NCBI RefSeq assembly: GCF_001426905.1 | Contig: NZ_LMFQ01000012.1 | Coordinates: forward strand, 63,187 to 127,186 | Reading direction: 5' to 3' | DNA length: 64,000 nucleotides | From: Caulobacter sp. Root1455 | GTDB lineage: Bacteria; Pseudomonadota; Alphaproteobacteria; Caulobacterales; Caulobacteraceae | In this document: positions 35,122 through 43,443 of the stretch, one piece after another | Layout: the number at the start of each line of letters is the position of its first letter | Position numbering within the stretch: the stretch's first letter is position 1 | Notes under the pieces: model-generated | What the model saw: only the letters and a program-made list of their open reading frames with translations | Databases searched by the model: none | Told to the model about the DNA's origin: nothing | Position numbers and translations under genes: made by a program

Positions 35122-35910
35122 TTGGCGTCACGAGTCCTGGCCGCAACCTCGTCTCCCTATTCGCGCGCCGCGTTCGCCGCCGTCGGCGGCGCGATCGTGA
35201 TCTGGGGCATGATCAACGCCGTTTCGGCCGTCGGCGCGATGAACGCCGGCTTGCAGCCGCCCGCGCCGGCCCCGGTGGTCACGCCCGTCACGGCGCCCGA
35301 GCCGCCGCCCCCGCCGCCCCCCGCCTTCGTGTTCGACGCCCCGCTGCCGGGCCATGTCGTCAATTCGCCGTTCGGTCTGCGCCAGATGCCGTGGGAAGAG
35401 AACGGCCGCCTGCACGAGGGCGTCGACATCGCCGCCCCGGCCGGCGCGCCCGTCCATGTCGCCACCGACGGCGTCATCATGCGCAGCGGCGTGTCGTCGA
35501 CCTACGGCCGGTTTGTCGAGGTGGGCCACAAGGACGGCTTCCACACCTTCTACGCCCACCTGGGCCGCGACGCGGGCCTCAAGCGCGGGACCTTCGTCAA
35601 GCGCGGGACCACCGTGGCCTATGTGGGCAGCAGCGGCCGCTCGACCGGCTCGCACCTGCACTTCGAACTGCGCAACAAGGCCGGTAAGCCGCTGAATCCG
35701 GCGCTGTTCATGGGCAAGACCTTCGCCGAGAAGGATGACCTGCCGCTGAAGGCCGCCGCCAGGGTGGGCCGCAAGGTGCGCCTGGCCCAGGTCTCGCGCT
35801 GGCCCGAGGGCGTGAAGGCCCCGGGCAAGATGGCGGCGAACGGCGAGGGCGGGGTCACCCGCGTCAAGGGCGGCCGCGTCCGCGTGCGGATCAACGTCGT
35901 CGACGGTTAG
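35122..35910 (+). CDS. M23 family peptidoglycan metalloendopeptidase
   Basis: The protein has 262 residues. An N-terminal membrane helix or uncleaved signal occupies residues about 14-36 and is followed by a proline-rich spacer (PAPVVTPVTAPEPPPPPPP). The peptidase domain has HEGVDIAAP (metal ligands His and Asp), FHTFYAHL and the catalytic/metal motif GSHLHFEL. It should cleave cross-links in peptidoglycan or act as an EnvC/NlpD-like activator; the key zinc ligands are present, so catalysis is likely. The start is TTG 35122, set by GAGGA six bases upstream. A basic tail (GGRVRVRINVVDG) ends the protein. Confidence 0.88.
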   Translation: MASRVLAATSSPYSRAAFAAVGGAIVIWGMINAVSAVGAMNAGLQPPAPAPVVTPVTAPEPPPPPPPAFVFDAPLPGHVVNSPFGLRQMPWEENGRLHEGVDIAAPAGAPVHVATDGVIMRSGVSSTYGRFVEVGHKDGFHTFYAHLGRDAGLKRGTFVKRGTTVAYVGSSGRSTGSHLHFELRNKAGKPLNPALFMGKTFAEKDDLPLKAAARVGRKVRLAQVSRWPEGVKAPGKMAANGEGGVTRVKGGRVRVRINVVDG

Positions 35911-35944
35911 AAAAACGCCGCGGATCTAGGAGGTGTTCTGTCAC

Positions 35945-35972
35945 TCGACGGACACTGACGCTCGGCTAGAGT
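35945..35972 (+). promoter_or_regulatory. Promoter TCGACGG-N13-GCTAGAGT, leaderless start of the hydrolase gene
   Basis: TCGACGG (35945-35951) and GCTAGAGT (35965-35972) are 13 bases apart, a close match to the Caulobacter housekeeping pattern TTGACGS-N10-14-GCTANAWC. ATG 35979 begins six bases later and no Shine-Dalgarno sequence precedes it. Confidence 0.65.
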
Positions 35973-35978
35973 GGCCGC

Positions 35979-36920
35979 ATGCTAAGACACGTCGGACGCG
36001 CCCTTGCCGGATTCGCTCTTCTCATCGTGTCGTTCATCGCCGTGGGCGGCCTGATGTCGGCGGCGGGCCATCCCGTGCCGCGCGGGACGATGGTCGACAT
36101 CGGCGAAGGGCGAAGCCTCCGCCTGGTCTGCGAGGGGCCGCGCGGCGACCGTCCGGTGGTCTGGCTGGAGGCGGGAGCCTTCGGCTTCGCCGCCGACTGG
36201 GGCGCCACCCAGGAGGCCCTGAGCGCCGCCGGCTGGCGGTCCTGCGCCTATGACCGGGCGGGCATGGGCTTCTCGCCGCCCGGCCCGCCGCCGCGCGACG
36301 GCCTGGCCATCGTCACCGACTTCGAGAAGCTGGTCGCCGCCTCGGGCGAGCCGGGACCGTTCATCCTGGTCGGCCACTCGATGGCCGGCCTGCGCCTGCG
36401 CCAGTACGCCGGACGCAATCCGGACAAGGTGGCGGGTCTGGTCCTGGTCGACGCCGCCACGGCCGACGCCTCGGAAACCGAAGCGTTCAAGCCTTTCATC
36501 CGGGTCTTCACCACGGCGTCGCGCTGGGCGGCGCGCGGGGCTTCGATCGGGCTCTACAAGCCGCTGGTCTATACCAGCCTGGGCGACAAGATCGGTCTGC
36601 CGCCGGCCGCCAAGGCCGAGAAGCGCTGGGCCTTCGCCAACGGTCCCCACAACCGCACCGCCGCCGCCGAGGTGGCCGCGTGGTCCCAGTCGGCGGAGCA
36701 GGCCGTCGCCGTGCCCGCCTATGACCCGAACTGGCCGGTGGCGGTGGTCACGGCGGGACCGGTCAAGGGGCGCGAGAAGCGCAAGGCGATGCAGGCCGCG
36801 CCGGCCGAACGCTCCAGGCGCGGCTATGTCGACCACGTCGAGGCCGCGTCTCACACCCGGCTGCTGGGGGAGACGTTCGCCGGGCATATCGTCAAGGCGG
36901 TGGAGTTCGTGGGGAACTAG
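35979..36920 (+). CDS. Membrane-anchored alpha/beta hydrolase
   Basis: The protein has 313 residues. An N-terminal hydrophobic helix (residues 8-30, GFALLIVSFIAVGGLMSAAG) should anchor it in the membrane. The hydrolase domain has VVWLEAGAFGFAADW as oxyanion region, YDRAGMGFS and the nucleophile elbow VGHSMAGL near residue 130, and a C-terminal HVEAASHTRLL holding the His. The acid residue is probably in AVVTAGP...; this is not certain. The substrate is unknown. It appears to be a single-gene unit with its own promoter. Confidence 0.85.
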   Translation: MLRHVGRALAGFALLIVSFIAVGGLMSAAGHPVPRGTMVDIGEGRSLRLVCEGPRGDRPVVWLEAGAFGFAADWGATQEALSAAGWRSCAYDRAGMGFSPPGPPPRDGLAIVTDFEKLVAASGEPGPFILVGHSMAGLRLRQYAGRNPDKVAGLVLVDAATADASETEAFKPFIRVFTTASRWAARGASIGLYKPLVYTSLGDKIGLPPAAKAEKRWAFANGPHNRTAAAEVAAWSQSAEQAVAVPAYDPNWPVAVVTAGPVKGREKRKAMQAAPAERSRRGYVDHVEAASHTRLLGETFAGHIVKAVEFVGN

Positions 36921-36921
36921 G

Positions 36922-37051
36922 TCCTCCCCCTGTGGGGGAGGTGTCGGCGTAGCCGACGGAGGGGGGAGTGATCGGGCGTCGCCACACCCAGGATCCACGA
37001 CCCTAAGACTCCCCCCACCGGCCTTCGGCCGCCTCCCCCACAGGGGGAGGA
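36922..37051. repeat. Inverted pair of CTCCCCC palindromes
   Basis: Two 20-base arms (36922-36941 and 37032-37051) are perfect reverse complements, and each arm is itself a near-palindrome (TCCTCCCCC...GGGGGAGG). Between them lie GTCGGCGTAGCCGAC and CGGCCTTCGGCCG hairpins. The element belongs to the same family as the repeats at 5913, 49736, 52610 and 60116. Confidence 0.88.
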
Positions 37052-37056
37052 ATAAA

Positions 37057-37090
37057 CAAAGCCCGCGTGGATCGCTCCACGCGGGCTTGG
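37057..37090 (-). terminator. Terminator of rpsU
   Basis: A 13-bp stem (37059-37071 with 37076-37088) with a four-base loop is followed on the minus strand by TTTGTTTATT. It is 27 bases beyond the rpsU stop codon. Confidence 0.9.
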
Positions 37091-37117
37091 TGTTTCCGAA
37101 ATCTCGGAAAGCGTCGC

Positions 37118-37387
37118 TTAACGCGCGCCGACCGGCTTCTTCGGCATCGGCAGCAGGCCTTCGCGCTGAGCGCGCTTGCGGGCCAGCTTGCGGGCGCGGC
37201 GGACAGCTTCGGCCTTTTGACGGGCGCGCTTTTCCGACGGCTTTTCATAGTGCACGTGCCGCTTCATTTCGCGGAACGAGCCTTCGCGTTGCATCTTCTT
37301 CTTCAGGGCCTTGAGGGCCTGATCGACGTTGTTGTCGCGGACGAAAATCTGGACCAGGGGTCTCTCTCCATTCGACGGCCCGACCAT
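37118..37387 (-). CDS. rpsU: 30S ribosomal protein S21
   Basis: The frame from ATG 37387 encodes 89 residues. The conserved S21 sequence starts at residue 12 with [20 protein letters not shown] and continues with a strongly basic helix and tail ([15 protein letters not shown]), which binds 16S rRNA near the anti-Shine-Dalgarno. The ten residues before it (VGPSNGERP) are not family-like. GGAGAGAG precedes a CTG at 37357 at ideal distance, so CTG may be the true start, giving 79 residues. The gene ends at the terminator at 37057-37090. Confidence 0.93.
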   Translation of the reverse strand: MVGPSNGERPLVQIFVRDNNVDQALKALKKKMQREGSFREMKRHVHYEKPSEKRARQKAEAVRRARKLARKRAQREGLLPMPKKPVGAR

Positions 37388-37524
37388 CTTCCCGAGTCCC
37401 TCTCAGGGGCCGGGCGGGCGAACAAAACCTGATAAGCCCGGAAAGGGATCTCCCGGGCGACGAGGGGCGGCTGATAGCAGAGGCGGGGGCCTCTGTCCAT
37501 GGCGACGCGGCCTAAACTCCCGTG

Positions 37525-37530
37525 TAGACT
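37525..37530 (+). promoter_or_regulatory. -10 element TAGACT before the COQ9 gene
   Basis: TAGACT lies seven bases before ATG 37538, and no ribosome-binding site is seen, consistent with a leaderless message as for four other genes here. A -35 element is not obvious. Confidence 0.45.
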
Positions 37531-37537
37531 CGGATTC

Positions 37538-38206
37538 ATGAGCGACAAAACCGCCGATGCCTCTCGAGACCCGGGCGATTGGGCCGACACGACCGAGCAA
37601 CGGGTGCTGGACGAGGCCCTGCGCCTGGCCCCGCGCCTGGGATGGAACCCCGGGATGGCCCGCGCCGCCGCGGTGGCCGCGGGGCTCAACGCCGGCGAGG
37701 CGCAACTGCTGTTGCCGCAAGGCCCGCGCGACCTGGCCGCCCTGCTGTCGCGCCGCCACGACAAGGCCGCCCTGGCGTCCCTGAAGGCCCTGGATCCGCC
37801 CCCGATCAAGATTCGCGACAAGATCCGAGCCGGTGTGGTCGCCCGCCTGGACGCCGCCCAACGCGACGCCGAGGCCCTGCGCAAGCTGGCGGCCTTCCTG
37901 GCCTTCCCGACCAACATGCCGCTGGCCCTGACCCTGATCTGGGAAAGCGCCGACGTCCTGTGGCGCTGGGCCGGCGATACGGCGACCGACGAGAATCACT
38001 ATTCCAAGCGGGCGATCCTGTCGGGGATCCTGGTCTCGACCCTGGCCGTTGACATGGCCTCGGGCCGCGAGTCGGCGCTCAAGCACCTGGACGGCCGCAT
38101 CGACAACGTCATGGCCTTCGAGAAATGGAAGGCCGGGATCAAGCCGATGAACCTGGCGGCGGAGGTGGCCGCGGCGCTGGCGCGGATGCGGTACGGGCGG
38201 TCCTAG
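37538..38206 (+). CDS. COQ9 family ubiquinone-biosynthesis protein
   Basis: The protein has 222 residues and is all helical. The first third (EQRVLDEALRLAPRLGWNPGMARAAAVAAGL) has the TetR-like start of COQ9, and the C-terminal DUF domain has YSKRAILSGILVSTLAVDMASG and FLDGRIDNVMAFEKWK-like sequence. Mitochondrial and alphaproteobacterial COQ9 binds ubiquinone precursors and helps COQ7-type hydroxylation. ATG 37538 was chosen over an upstream in-frame ATG at 37499. It is convergent with the racemase gene, overlapping by 4 bases. Confidence 0.9.
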   Translation: MSDKTADASRDPGDWADTTEQRVLDEALRLAPRLGWNPGMARAAAVAAGLNAGEAQLLLPQGPRDLAALLSRRHDKAALASLKALDPPPIKIRDKIRAGVVARLDAAQRDAEALRKLAAFLAFPTNMPLALTLIWESADVLWRWAGDTATDENHYSKRAILSGILVSTLAVDMASGRESALKHLDGRIDNVMAFEKWKAGIKPMNLAAEVAAALARMRYGRS

Positions 38207-38910
38207 GGTCCCGCCAAAGCCCGATCCACCGCCGCCATCGCGTGCAGCGTCGTGGTGTCGAACACGGGCACGGGGCTGTCCTCACGGCCGATCAGCAGCA
38301 TGATCTCGGTGCAGCCCAGGATGATCCCCTGCGCTCCACGCGCGACCAGCCGCGCGATCACGCCGCGATAGACCTCGCGCGAGACGTCCAGCACCTGGCC
38401 GGTCACCAGCTCACGATAGATGATCTCGTGCACCGCCGCGCGGTCCCGCGCCTCCGGGATCAGCACCTCCAGGCCGAATTTCGCCTCCAGCCGGCCGCGA
38501 TAGAAGTCCTGCTCCATGGTGAAGGCCGTGCCCAGCAGGCCGACCCGGGTGAGACCCGCCGCCTGGATCGCCGCCGCCGTCGGGTCGGCGATGTGCAACA
38601 GGGGGATCTTCACCGCCGCGTCGATGGCCCAGGCGCAGCGGTGCATGGTGTTGGTGCACAGGACCAGAAAGTCGGCCCCGCCCTTCTGCAGCGCCTTGGC
38701 GGCGGTGACCAGCTCTCCGGCCAGGGCGTCCCAGTCGCCGGCGTGCTGCAGGGCCTCGATCCGGGCGAAATCGAACGACCACATCAGGGTTCGGGCCGAG
38801 GCCACGCCGCCGACCCGGTCGCGGACCCCTTCGTTGATTAGCCGATAGTACTGGGCCGAGCTTTCCCAGCTCATGCCGCCGATCAGGCCTATCAGTGCTT
38901 GCTCGGCCAT
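38203..38910 (-). CDS. Aspartate/glutamate racemase family protein
   Basis: The protein has 235 residues. It begins with IGLIGGMSWESSAQYYRLIN, the typical aspartate racemase start. The two catalytic cysteines are in LVLCTNTMH near residue 83 and IILGCTE near residue 195. The conserved position pattern is that of cofactor-independent racemases. The probable reaction is interconversion of L- and D-aspartate or a related amino acid. ATG 38910 was chosen because the family core starts there. It is divergent from a RidA gene across 93 bases. Confidence 0.9.
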   Translation of the reverse strand: MAEQALIGLIGGMSWESSAQYYRLINEGVRDRVGGVASARTLMWSFDFARIEALQHAGDWDALAGELVTAAKALQKGGADFLVLCTNTMHRCAWAIDAAVKIPLLHIADPTAAAIQAAGLTRVGLLGTAFTMEQDFYRGRLEAKFGLEVLIPEARDRAAVHEIIYRELVTGQVLDVSREVYRGVIARLVARGAQGIILGCTEIMLLIGREDSPVPVFDTTTLHAMAAVDRALAGP

Positions 38911-39003
38911 GCAGGACTCCGGGAAGGGCGTCACACCGACGGCGCTCTTTCCGCTAAGCTTAGATACGAAGCCTCGAAAGACAAACGCCCGGGAGACGCC
39001 GCC

Positions 39004-39390
39004 ATGGAGACCGTGATCCACAATCCCACCGACGGGATCTACGCCGCCACCGACGACTATGTGCATGCCCTGGAAGTGCGTGATCCGGCCCGCATGCTGT
39101 TCGTCGCGGGCACCATGGGGCTGGACGCCCAGGGCGTGGCGGGCGCCAGCCTGGAGCGGCAGCTGGAGCTGGTCTGGTCGAATCTGCGGACCATCCTGGC
39201 CAGCGCCGGCATGACCGTCGACAACATCGTGCGCCTGACCAGCTACCTGCGCGATCCGGCCTATGTCGAGGCCAACGGCGCGGCCCGGGTGGCGGCCCTG
39301 GGCGACCGGCGCATCCCGACCACGGCGATCATCGTCCAGACCCTGGCCGACGACTGGCTGATCGAGCTTGAGATCATCGCCATGGCGTGA
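39004..39390 (+). CDS. RidA/YjgF family protein (enamine/imine deaminase type)
   Basis: The protein has 128 residues. The RidA fold is clear: LFVAGTMGLDAQGVAGASLERQLELVWSNLRTILASAGMTVDNIVRLTSYLRD, then ARVAALGDRRIPTTAIIVQTLADDWLIELEIIAMA. The usual catalytic Arg of true RidA lies in a slightly different context (RRIPTTAI), and the Glu in IELEIIA is conserved. Archetypal RidA removes reactive 2-aminoacrylate. It is divergent from the racemase gene, so both may serve amino-acid metabolism. ATG 39004 follows CGGGAGACG. Confidence 0.88.
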   Translation: METVIHNPTDGIYAATDDYVHALEVRDPARMLFVAGTMGLDAQGVAGASLERQLELVWSNLRTILASAGMTVDNIVRLTSYLRDPAYVEANGAARVAALGDRRIPTTAIIVQTLADDWLIELEIIAMA

Positions 39391-39405
39391 GGGCTGGAGC
39401 GAAAA

Positions 39406-39492
39406 CCTCGTCCTTCGACGGGCTCAGGATGAGGTTTTCTACTTTCACGGCCTGCACAATGGTCCTCATCCTGAGCTTGTCGAAGGACGACG
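39406..39492. repeat. Inverted repeat of the CCTTCGACAAGCTCAGGATG family, copy 3
   Basis: Arms 39406-39434 and 39464-39492 match the copies at 24075 and 30477. The left arm differs at two bases (GACGGGCTC for GACAAGCTC) and the right arm's end by one. The loop is 29 bases. It lies between ridA and the VOC gene. Confidence 0.88.
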
Positions 39493-39522
39493 ACCAAGCA
39501 CGATGCTTGAATGTCGACAGGC

Positions 39523-39909
39523 CTAGTCCTGCGGCGCGCCCGGTCGCCGCTGGCAAACATGCCAGAGCACGCCGCACGGATCGTAGACATAGGCCACGCG
39601 CAGGCCCCACGGCTGCATCGCCGGAGGCTTGGCCGGCTGGACGCCGAACCGGCCCGGCAGGTCCAGCGCCTGGATGTGCGCCCACCAGGCGTCCAGGTCG
39701 TCGACCATCAGCTGCATCATGAAGTTCTCGGCCCAGGTCTTCTCGTAATAGCGCTGCAGGATGAAGGCGCTGGCCCCTAGGCCGAAGATCGCCACTTCGC
39801 CGTCGAGGAGCGTCTTGAAACCCAGGGCCTGGTAGAACGCCTTGCTGACCGCGAAGTCCTTGGCCGGAAGGAAAGGACGCATCGCCTCCGCGCCGTCGGG
39901 AACCGCCAT
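39523..39909 (-). CDS. VOC (glyoxalase/bleomycin-resistance) fold protein
   Basis: The protein has 128 residues with two beta-alpha-beta-beta-beta modules. The first contains MRPFLPAKDFAVSKAFYQALGFKTLLDGEVAIFGLGASAFILQRY; the second contains LMVDDLDAWWAHIQALDLPGRFGVQPAKPPAMQPWGLRVAYVYDPCGVLWHV. Metal-ligand positions typical for glyoxalases are only partly present, so a binding role is also possible. ATG 39909 was chosen as the family start. The frame extends 174 bases further with no similarity. Confidence 0.85.
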   Translation of the reverse strand: MAVPDGAEAMRPFLPAKDFAVSKAFYQALGFKTLLDGEVAIFGLGASAFILQRYYEKTWAENFMMQLMVDDLDAWWAHIQALDLPGRFGVQPAKPPAMQPWGLRVAYVYDPCGVLWHVCQRRPGAPQD

Positions 39910-40133
39910 GCCGATTGTCTCCGCCCGTTTCGGGTGCGGGGAGGCTGCTCCGGCGACGTGACGGTGGCAAGAGCCCGCGCTTCCTCCATGAGGCCACACC
40001 CGATAGCTTGATCTTGAAAGGCTGAGTTCCCGCCCTTGGCCATTCGATTTCCGGACCAGGCGGCTGCCGGGGTGAAAAGTCAATTTCGCGCACCATCCAC
40101 GATAGCAGGCGTTGGATCGAGGCCGCCGCGGGC

Positions 40134-40769
40134 ATGGCGATGCTCGGCGGAGGCGCCGCGGTCCTTGGGCTGTGGACGGAGTTCGCGGTCCTGGCGGTGT
40201 TTGGCCTGCTCACGGTCGCCTTGGCGATGATCGCGATCCTTCTCCATCGCCGTTACGGCGATCAGCCCCTGCGAAGCCATGCGGCGCGCTCAAGCCGGGT
40301 GCGCGCGGAACTCGCCTCCTGGAGCGCGGCCCTGCCGCTCTCCGTGATCCTCGTCGCCCTGGCCTTCCAACCCTCGATCGAGCGGACCAGCCTGGTGTCC
40401 GGCAAGCCGATAGAGGTCAGATCGGCGTCCGGTCTGGTCATCATGCCGGATGGACGAAGCTTTCGGTTCACATGCGGAACGAGCGGGCATCGGCGCTACG
40501 ACTGCCCGGCTTTGGCCAAATGGCGAGCGCTGCCCCGCTGGCCGGAGCCCCAGCATGTCGAGATGGAGGTCTTTGGCAGCCGAATCTACAATTTGCGCAT
40601 GGACGGCGAGCTCATCGTCGACCGGAAAATCGACAACAGCGACAAGGGGTCGAGGGTTGCGATGGCGCTCGCGGGCGTCGCTCTCGCCGTCGCCGCGATC
40701 CGGGCGATCTGGCGTCGAGCCCGACAACTGACCAAGCTCCGGCCCTCCGGAAGGCCTCGCCGCGCCTAG
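40134..40769 (+). CDS. Uncharacterised membrane protein
   Basis: The protein has 211 residues from ATG 40134. The frame is open further upstream, where the only start-like codon is ATT, with plausible protein sequence (DSRRWIEAAAG), so the true start may be earlier. Hydrophobic helices are at residues about 8-38, 60-80 and 175-195. A soluble strand-rich part lies between (VIMPDGRSFRFTCGTSGHRRYDCPALAKW) with two cysteines. I do not recognise the family. Base composition is less GC-biased than that of its neighbours. It is convergent with purK, overlapping by 4 bases. Confidence 0.7.
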   Translation: MAMLGGGAAVLGLWTEFAVLAVFGLLTVALAMIAILLHRRYGDQPLRSHAARSSRVRAELASWSAALPLSVILVALAFQPSIERTSLVSGKPIEVRSASGLVIMPDGRSFRFTCGTSGHRRYDCPALAKWRALPRWPEPQHVEMEVFGSRIYNLRMDGELIVDRKIDNSDKGSRVAMALAGVALAVAAIRAIWRRARQLTKLRPSGRPRRA

Positions 40770-41863
40770 TCCTTCAGTCCCCGCAGCCGGTTGACGTGCC
40801 CCATCTTCCGCCCCGGCCGAGCTTCGCCCTTGCCGTAGAGGTGGACGCGGGTCTCGGGCTCGGCGGCCAGCTTGGCCCAGGCCTCGACCTCGGGGCCCAG
40901 CAAGTTGGTCATCTCGACATGGGCGCGCGGGGCGGTGGGGCCCAGGGGCCAGCCGGCGACGGCGCGGATGTGCTGCTCGAACTGGTCGACCTCGCAGCCG
41001 TCCTGGGTCCAGTGGCCGGTGTTATGCACCCGGGGCGCGAACTCGTTGACCAGCAGCTTGCCGCCGGCCAGCTCGAACAGCTCCACCCCGATCACCCCGA
41101 CATATTCCAGAGCGGTCAGGATCTTGGCGACGATGGCCTCGGCCTGGTCGCGGGTGGCGGCGCCGACGACGGCCGGCGCGCTGGTGCGGCGCAGGACGCC
41201 GCCCTCGTGGTGGTTGTCCGACAGCGGGTAGCAGGCGATCTCGCCGTCGCGGCCGCGGGCGGCGATCACCGACAGCTCGCGCACGAAGTCGGCGGGGGCC
41301 TCGAGGATGGCGGGCTGGCCGGCGATCTTGGCGAAGGCGGAGGCGGCGTCGGCCGGCCGCTGGATCCAGGCCTGGCCCTTGCCGTCATAGCCTTCGCGGC
41401 GGGTCTTCAGCAGCGACGGTGCGCCGATCTTGGCGACGGCGGCGGCCAGGCCCTGGGCGTCGTCGACGGCGGCGAAGGCCACGGTCGGCACGCCGATCTC
41501 GGCCAGGAAGCTCTTTTCGACGACCCGGTCCTGGGCGGCGGCCAGGGCCTTGGCGCCGGGCGCGACCAGCACGCCCTGGGCGGTCAGCTCGGCCACCGTG
41601 GCGGCCGGCACGTTCTCGAACTCGTAGGTGACGACGTGACAGACCTCGGCCAGGCGGCGGAGCGCCCAGCGGTCGTCATAGGGGGCGACGATCTGGCGCG
41701 AGGCCACGCGGCCGGCGGGGCTGTTCTCCTCCGGGTCGAGGATCACCACGTCGAAGCCCAGGCGGGCGGCGGCCAGGGCCAGCATGCGGCCCAGCTGTCC
41801 CCCGCCGAGGATGCCGATCGTGGAGCCGGGGGGCAGGGGAAAGGCGGGCGGGGAAAGGCTCAT
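40766..41863 (-). CDS. purK: N5-carboxyaminoimidazole ribonucleotide synthase
   Basis: The protein has 365 residues with an ATP-grasp fold. It opens with IGILGGGQLGRMLALAAARLGFDVVILDPEENSPAG, the PurK signature, and continues with LLKTRREGYDGKGQAWI (ATP-binding loop) and ELFELAGGKLLVNEFAPRVHNTGHWTQDGC (metal and substrate residues). It uses ATP and bicarbonate to carboxylate AIR, making N5-CAIR. Its ATG overlaps the purE stop by one base (TGATG), so translation is coupled. Confidence 0.97.
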   Translation of the reverse strand: MSLSPPAFPLPPGSTIGILGGGQLGRMLALAAARLGFDVVILDPEENSPAGRVASRQIVAPYDDRWALRRLAEVCHVVTYEFENVPAATVAELTAQGVLVAPGAKALAAAQDRVVEKSFLAEIGVPTVAFAAVDDAQGLAAAVAKIGAPSLLKTRREGYDGKGQAWIQRPADAASAFAKIAGQPAILEAPADFVRELSVIAARGRDGEIACYPLSDNHHEGGVLRRTSAPAVVGAATRDQAEAIVAKILTALEYVGVIGVELFELAGGKLLVNEFAPRVHNTGHWTQDGCEVDQFEQHIRAVAGWPLGPTAPRAHVEMTNLLGPEVEAWAKLAAEPETRVHLYGKGEARPGRKMGHVNRLRGLKD

Positions 41864-42366
41864 CAGTCTTCAACGCTCTCGACGACGCTGTCGGTCTGCT
41901 GCGTCCGGAAGGCCGCCAGGCGCTGAGCCAGGTCGGCGTCCGAGAGCGCCAGGATCTGGGCGGCCAGCAGACCGGCGTTCCGGGCGCCCGCCTCGCCGAT
42001 CGCCAGGGTGGCCACGGGGATCCCGCCCGGCATCTGGACGATGGACAGCAGGGAATCCAGACCGTTCAGGGCCTTGGACTGCACCGGCACGCCCAGCACC
42101 GGCAGGATGGTCATCGAGGCGACCATGCCCGGCAAGTGCGCCGCGCCGCCGGCTCCGGCGATGATCACCTTGTGGCCGGCGGCCTGGGCCCCCGTCGAAA
42201 ACTCGACCAGGCGCTGGGGCGTGCGATGGGCGGAAACCACCTTGGCCTCGTAGGCCACGCCCAGGGCGTCGAGCGCGTCGGCCGCCTTCTTCATGGTCGG
42301 CCAGTCCGAGCGGCTGCCCATGACAATGACCACTTTGGGGGCGACGGGTGGCGTGGCGGTGGGCAT
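41863..42366 (-). CDS. purE: N5-carboxyaminoimidazole ribonucleotide mutase
   Basis: The protein has 167 residues. It shows the class I PurE motifs [26 protein letters not shown] (phosphate binding), [12 protein letters not shown] with the catalytic His, and [14 protein letters not shown]. It moves the carboxylate from N5 to C4 of the imidazole, the step after PurK. It is the first gene of a purEK operon. A bulged hairpin in its leader (42396-42425) may control it. Confidence 0.97.
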   Translation of the reverse strand: MPTATPPVAPKVVIVMGSRSDWPTMKKAADALDALGVAYEAKVVSAHRTPQRLVEFSTGAQAAGHKVIIAGAGGAAHLPGMVASMTILPVLGVPVQSKALNGLDSLLSIVQMPGGIPVATLAIGEAGARNAGLLAAQILALSDADLAQRLAAFRTQQTDSVVESVED

Positions 42367-42395
42367 CGGCGACGATTTCCCCAGAAAGCGGCGGT

Positions 42396-42425
42396 GGAGC
42401 GACCCTAGGGTTCTTAGGGCGCTCC
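42396..42425 (-). promoter_or_regulatory. Bulged hairpin in the purEK leader
   Basis: Bases 42396-42401 and 42403-42407 pair with 42415-42425 over 11 base pairs, with one bulged base and a 7-base loop. On the purE strand it lies 30-60 bases before the start codon. It is not followed by a T-run, so it is not a plain terminator. A role in RNA-based control or as an operator is inference. Confidence 0.45.
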
Positions 42426-42649
42426 GTGACCTGACGGCCGTGAATCGCGGGCCTTATAGCCGCTGGCGCCCAGGCTCCAAAGCCCGTTCTCACCCAAAGG
42501 TCCCGGCGAAAACCACAGCCGATCCCGACAGATAGTCCGCCGCCGCGACGCTGCGACACATGGTCGTCGCCATTGTCATGGTTAATGAAAGAACGCAGAA
42601 ATACTGAAGCTTCACCACAAGTGATTCTCCGAGTGGCGTCCGTCATCCC

Positions 42650-43369
42650 ATGAAGATCACCAGCGTTCGCACCGAATCCTTCTCCGCGATCCGTCGCCGG
42701 GCGCTGACCGAGGCCGCCGGGCCGGCGGTGGCGCGGGCCGTGGTCGCCGCCGATACGGCCGGGTTCCTGGGGCTGTCGGAAGCCGACCTGACCCCGCAGG
42801 TGCAGGCGGCCCTGAAGACCCTGATGGTCGAGATCGACGATCTGCGCAACGAGGTCGCCCGACTGAAGTTCAAGCTGGGCGAGGCTCAAGGCCTGGCCGA
42901 CATGGACGTGCTGGCCCCGGTGCTGAACCGCCGGGCCTTCCTGCGCGAGATCAAGCGGGTCGCCGCCTTCGCCCAGCGCTACGGCTCGCCCGCCAGCCTG
43001 GTGTTCTTCGACCTGGACGGCTTCAAGGCCGTCAACGACCGCTTCGGCCACGCCGCCGGCGACGAGGCCCTGAAGGCCGTCGCCCAACGCCTGCAGGCCA
43101 ATGTCCGCGAGAGCGACGTGGTGGGCCGGATCGGCGGCGACGAGTTCGCCGTGCTGCTGGTCCAGGCTGACCAGCAGACCGCCACCTCCAAGGCCGAGAC
43201 CCTGGCCGCCGCCGTCTGCGGCATGCCGGTGCAGTTGGGCGAATGGTCGGCGCCGCTGCGCCTCTCCTGGGGCGTGCGCGAGATCGAGGCCGGCGCCGAC
43301 CCCGAAGTCGCCCTGGCCGAGGCCGACGCGGCGATGTTCCTCAAGAAACGCGTGCGCAAGGAAGCATAG
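42650..43369 (+). CDS. Diguanylate cyclase with N-terminal coiled coil (DgcB-like)
   Basis: The protein has 239 residues. The N-terminal 85 residues are helical, with a likely coiled coil (VQAALKTLMVEIDDLRNEVARLKFKLGEAQ). The GGDEF domain spans residues about 85-235 with DLDGFKAVNDRFGHAAGDEAL and the active-site loop RIGGDEFAVLL intact. An RxxD autoinhibitory site is not obvious before GGDEF. It should make cyclic di-GMP in the cytoplasm. The layout recalls Caulobacter DgcB, which stimulates surface attachment, but orthology is not proven here. Confidence 0.9.
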   Translation: MKITSVRTESFSAIRRRALTEAAGPAVARAVVAADTAGFLGLSEADLTPQVQAALKTLMVEIDDLRNEVARLKFKLGEAQGLADMDVLAPVLNRRAFLREIKRVAAFAQRYGSPASLVFFDLDGFKAVNDRFGHAAGDEALKAVAQRLQANVRESDVVGRIGGDEFAVLLVQADQQTATSKAETLAAAVCGMPVQLGEWSAPLRLSWGVREIEAGADPEVALAEADAAMFLKKRVRKEA

Positions 43370-43443
43370 TTCAGCCGGACGACGCTGTTTCGTTCGCCGA
43401 GCCTGACTATATCTGGCCTTCCCGTCGATCAGGAGGCTCGCTC

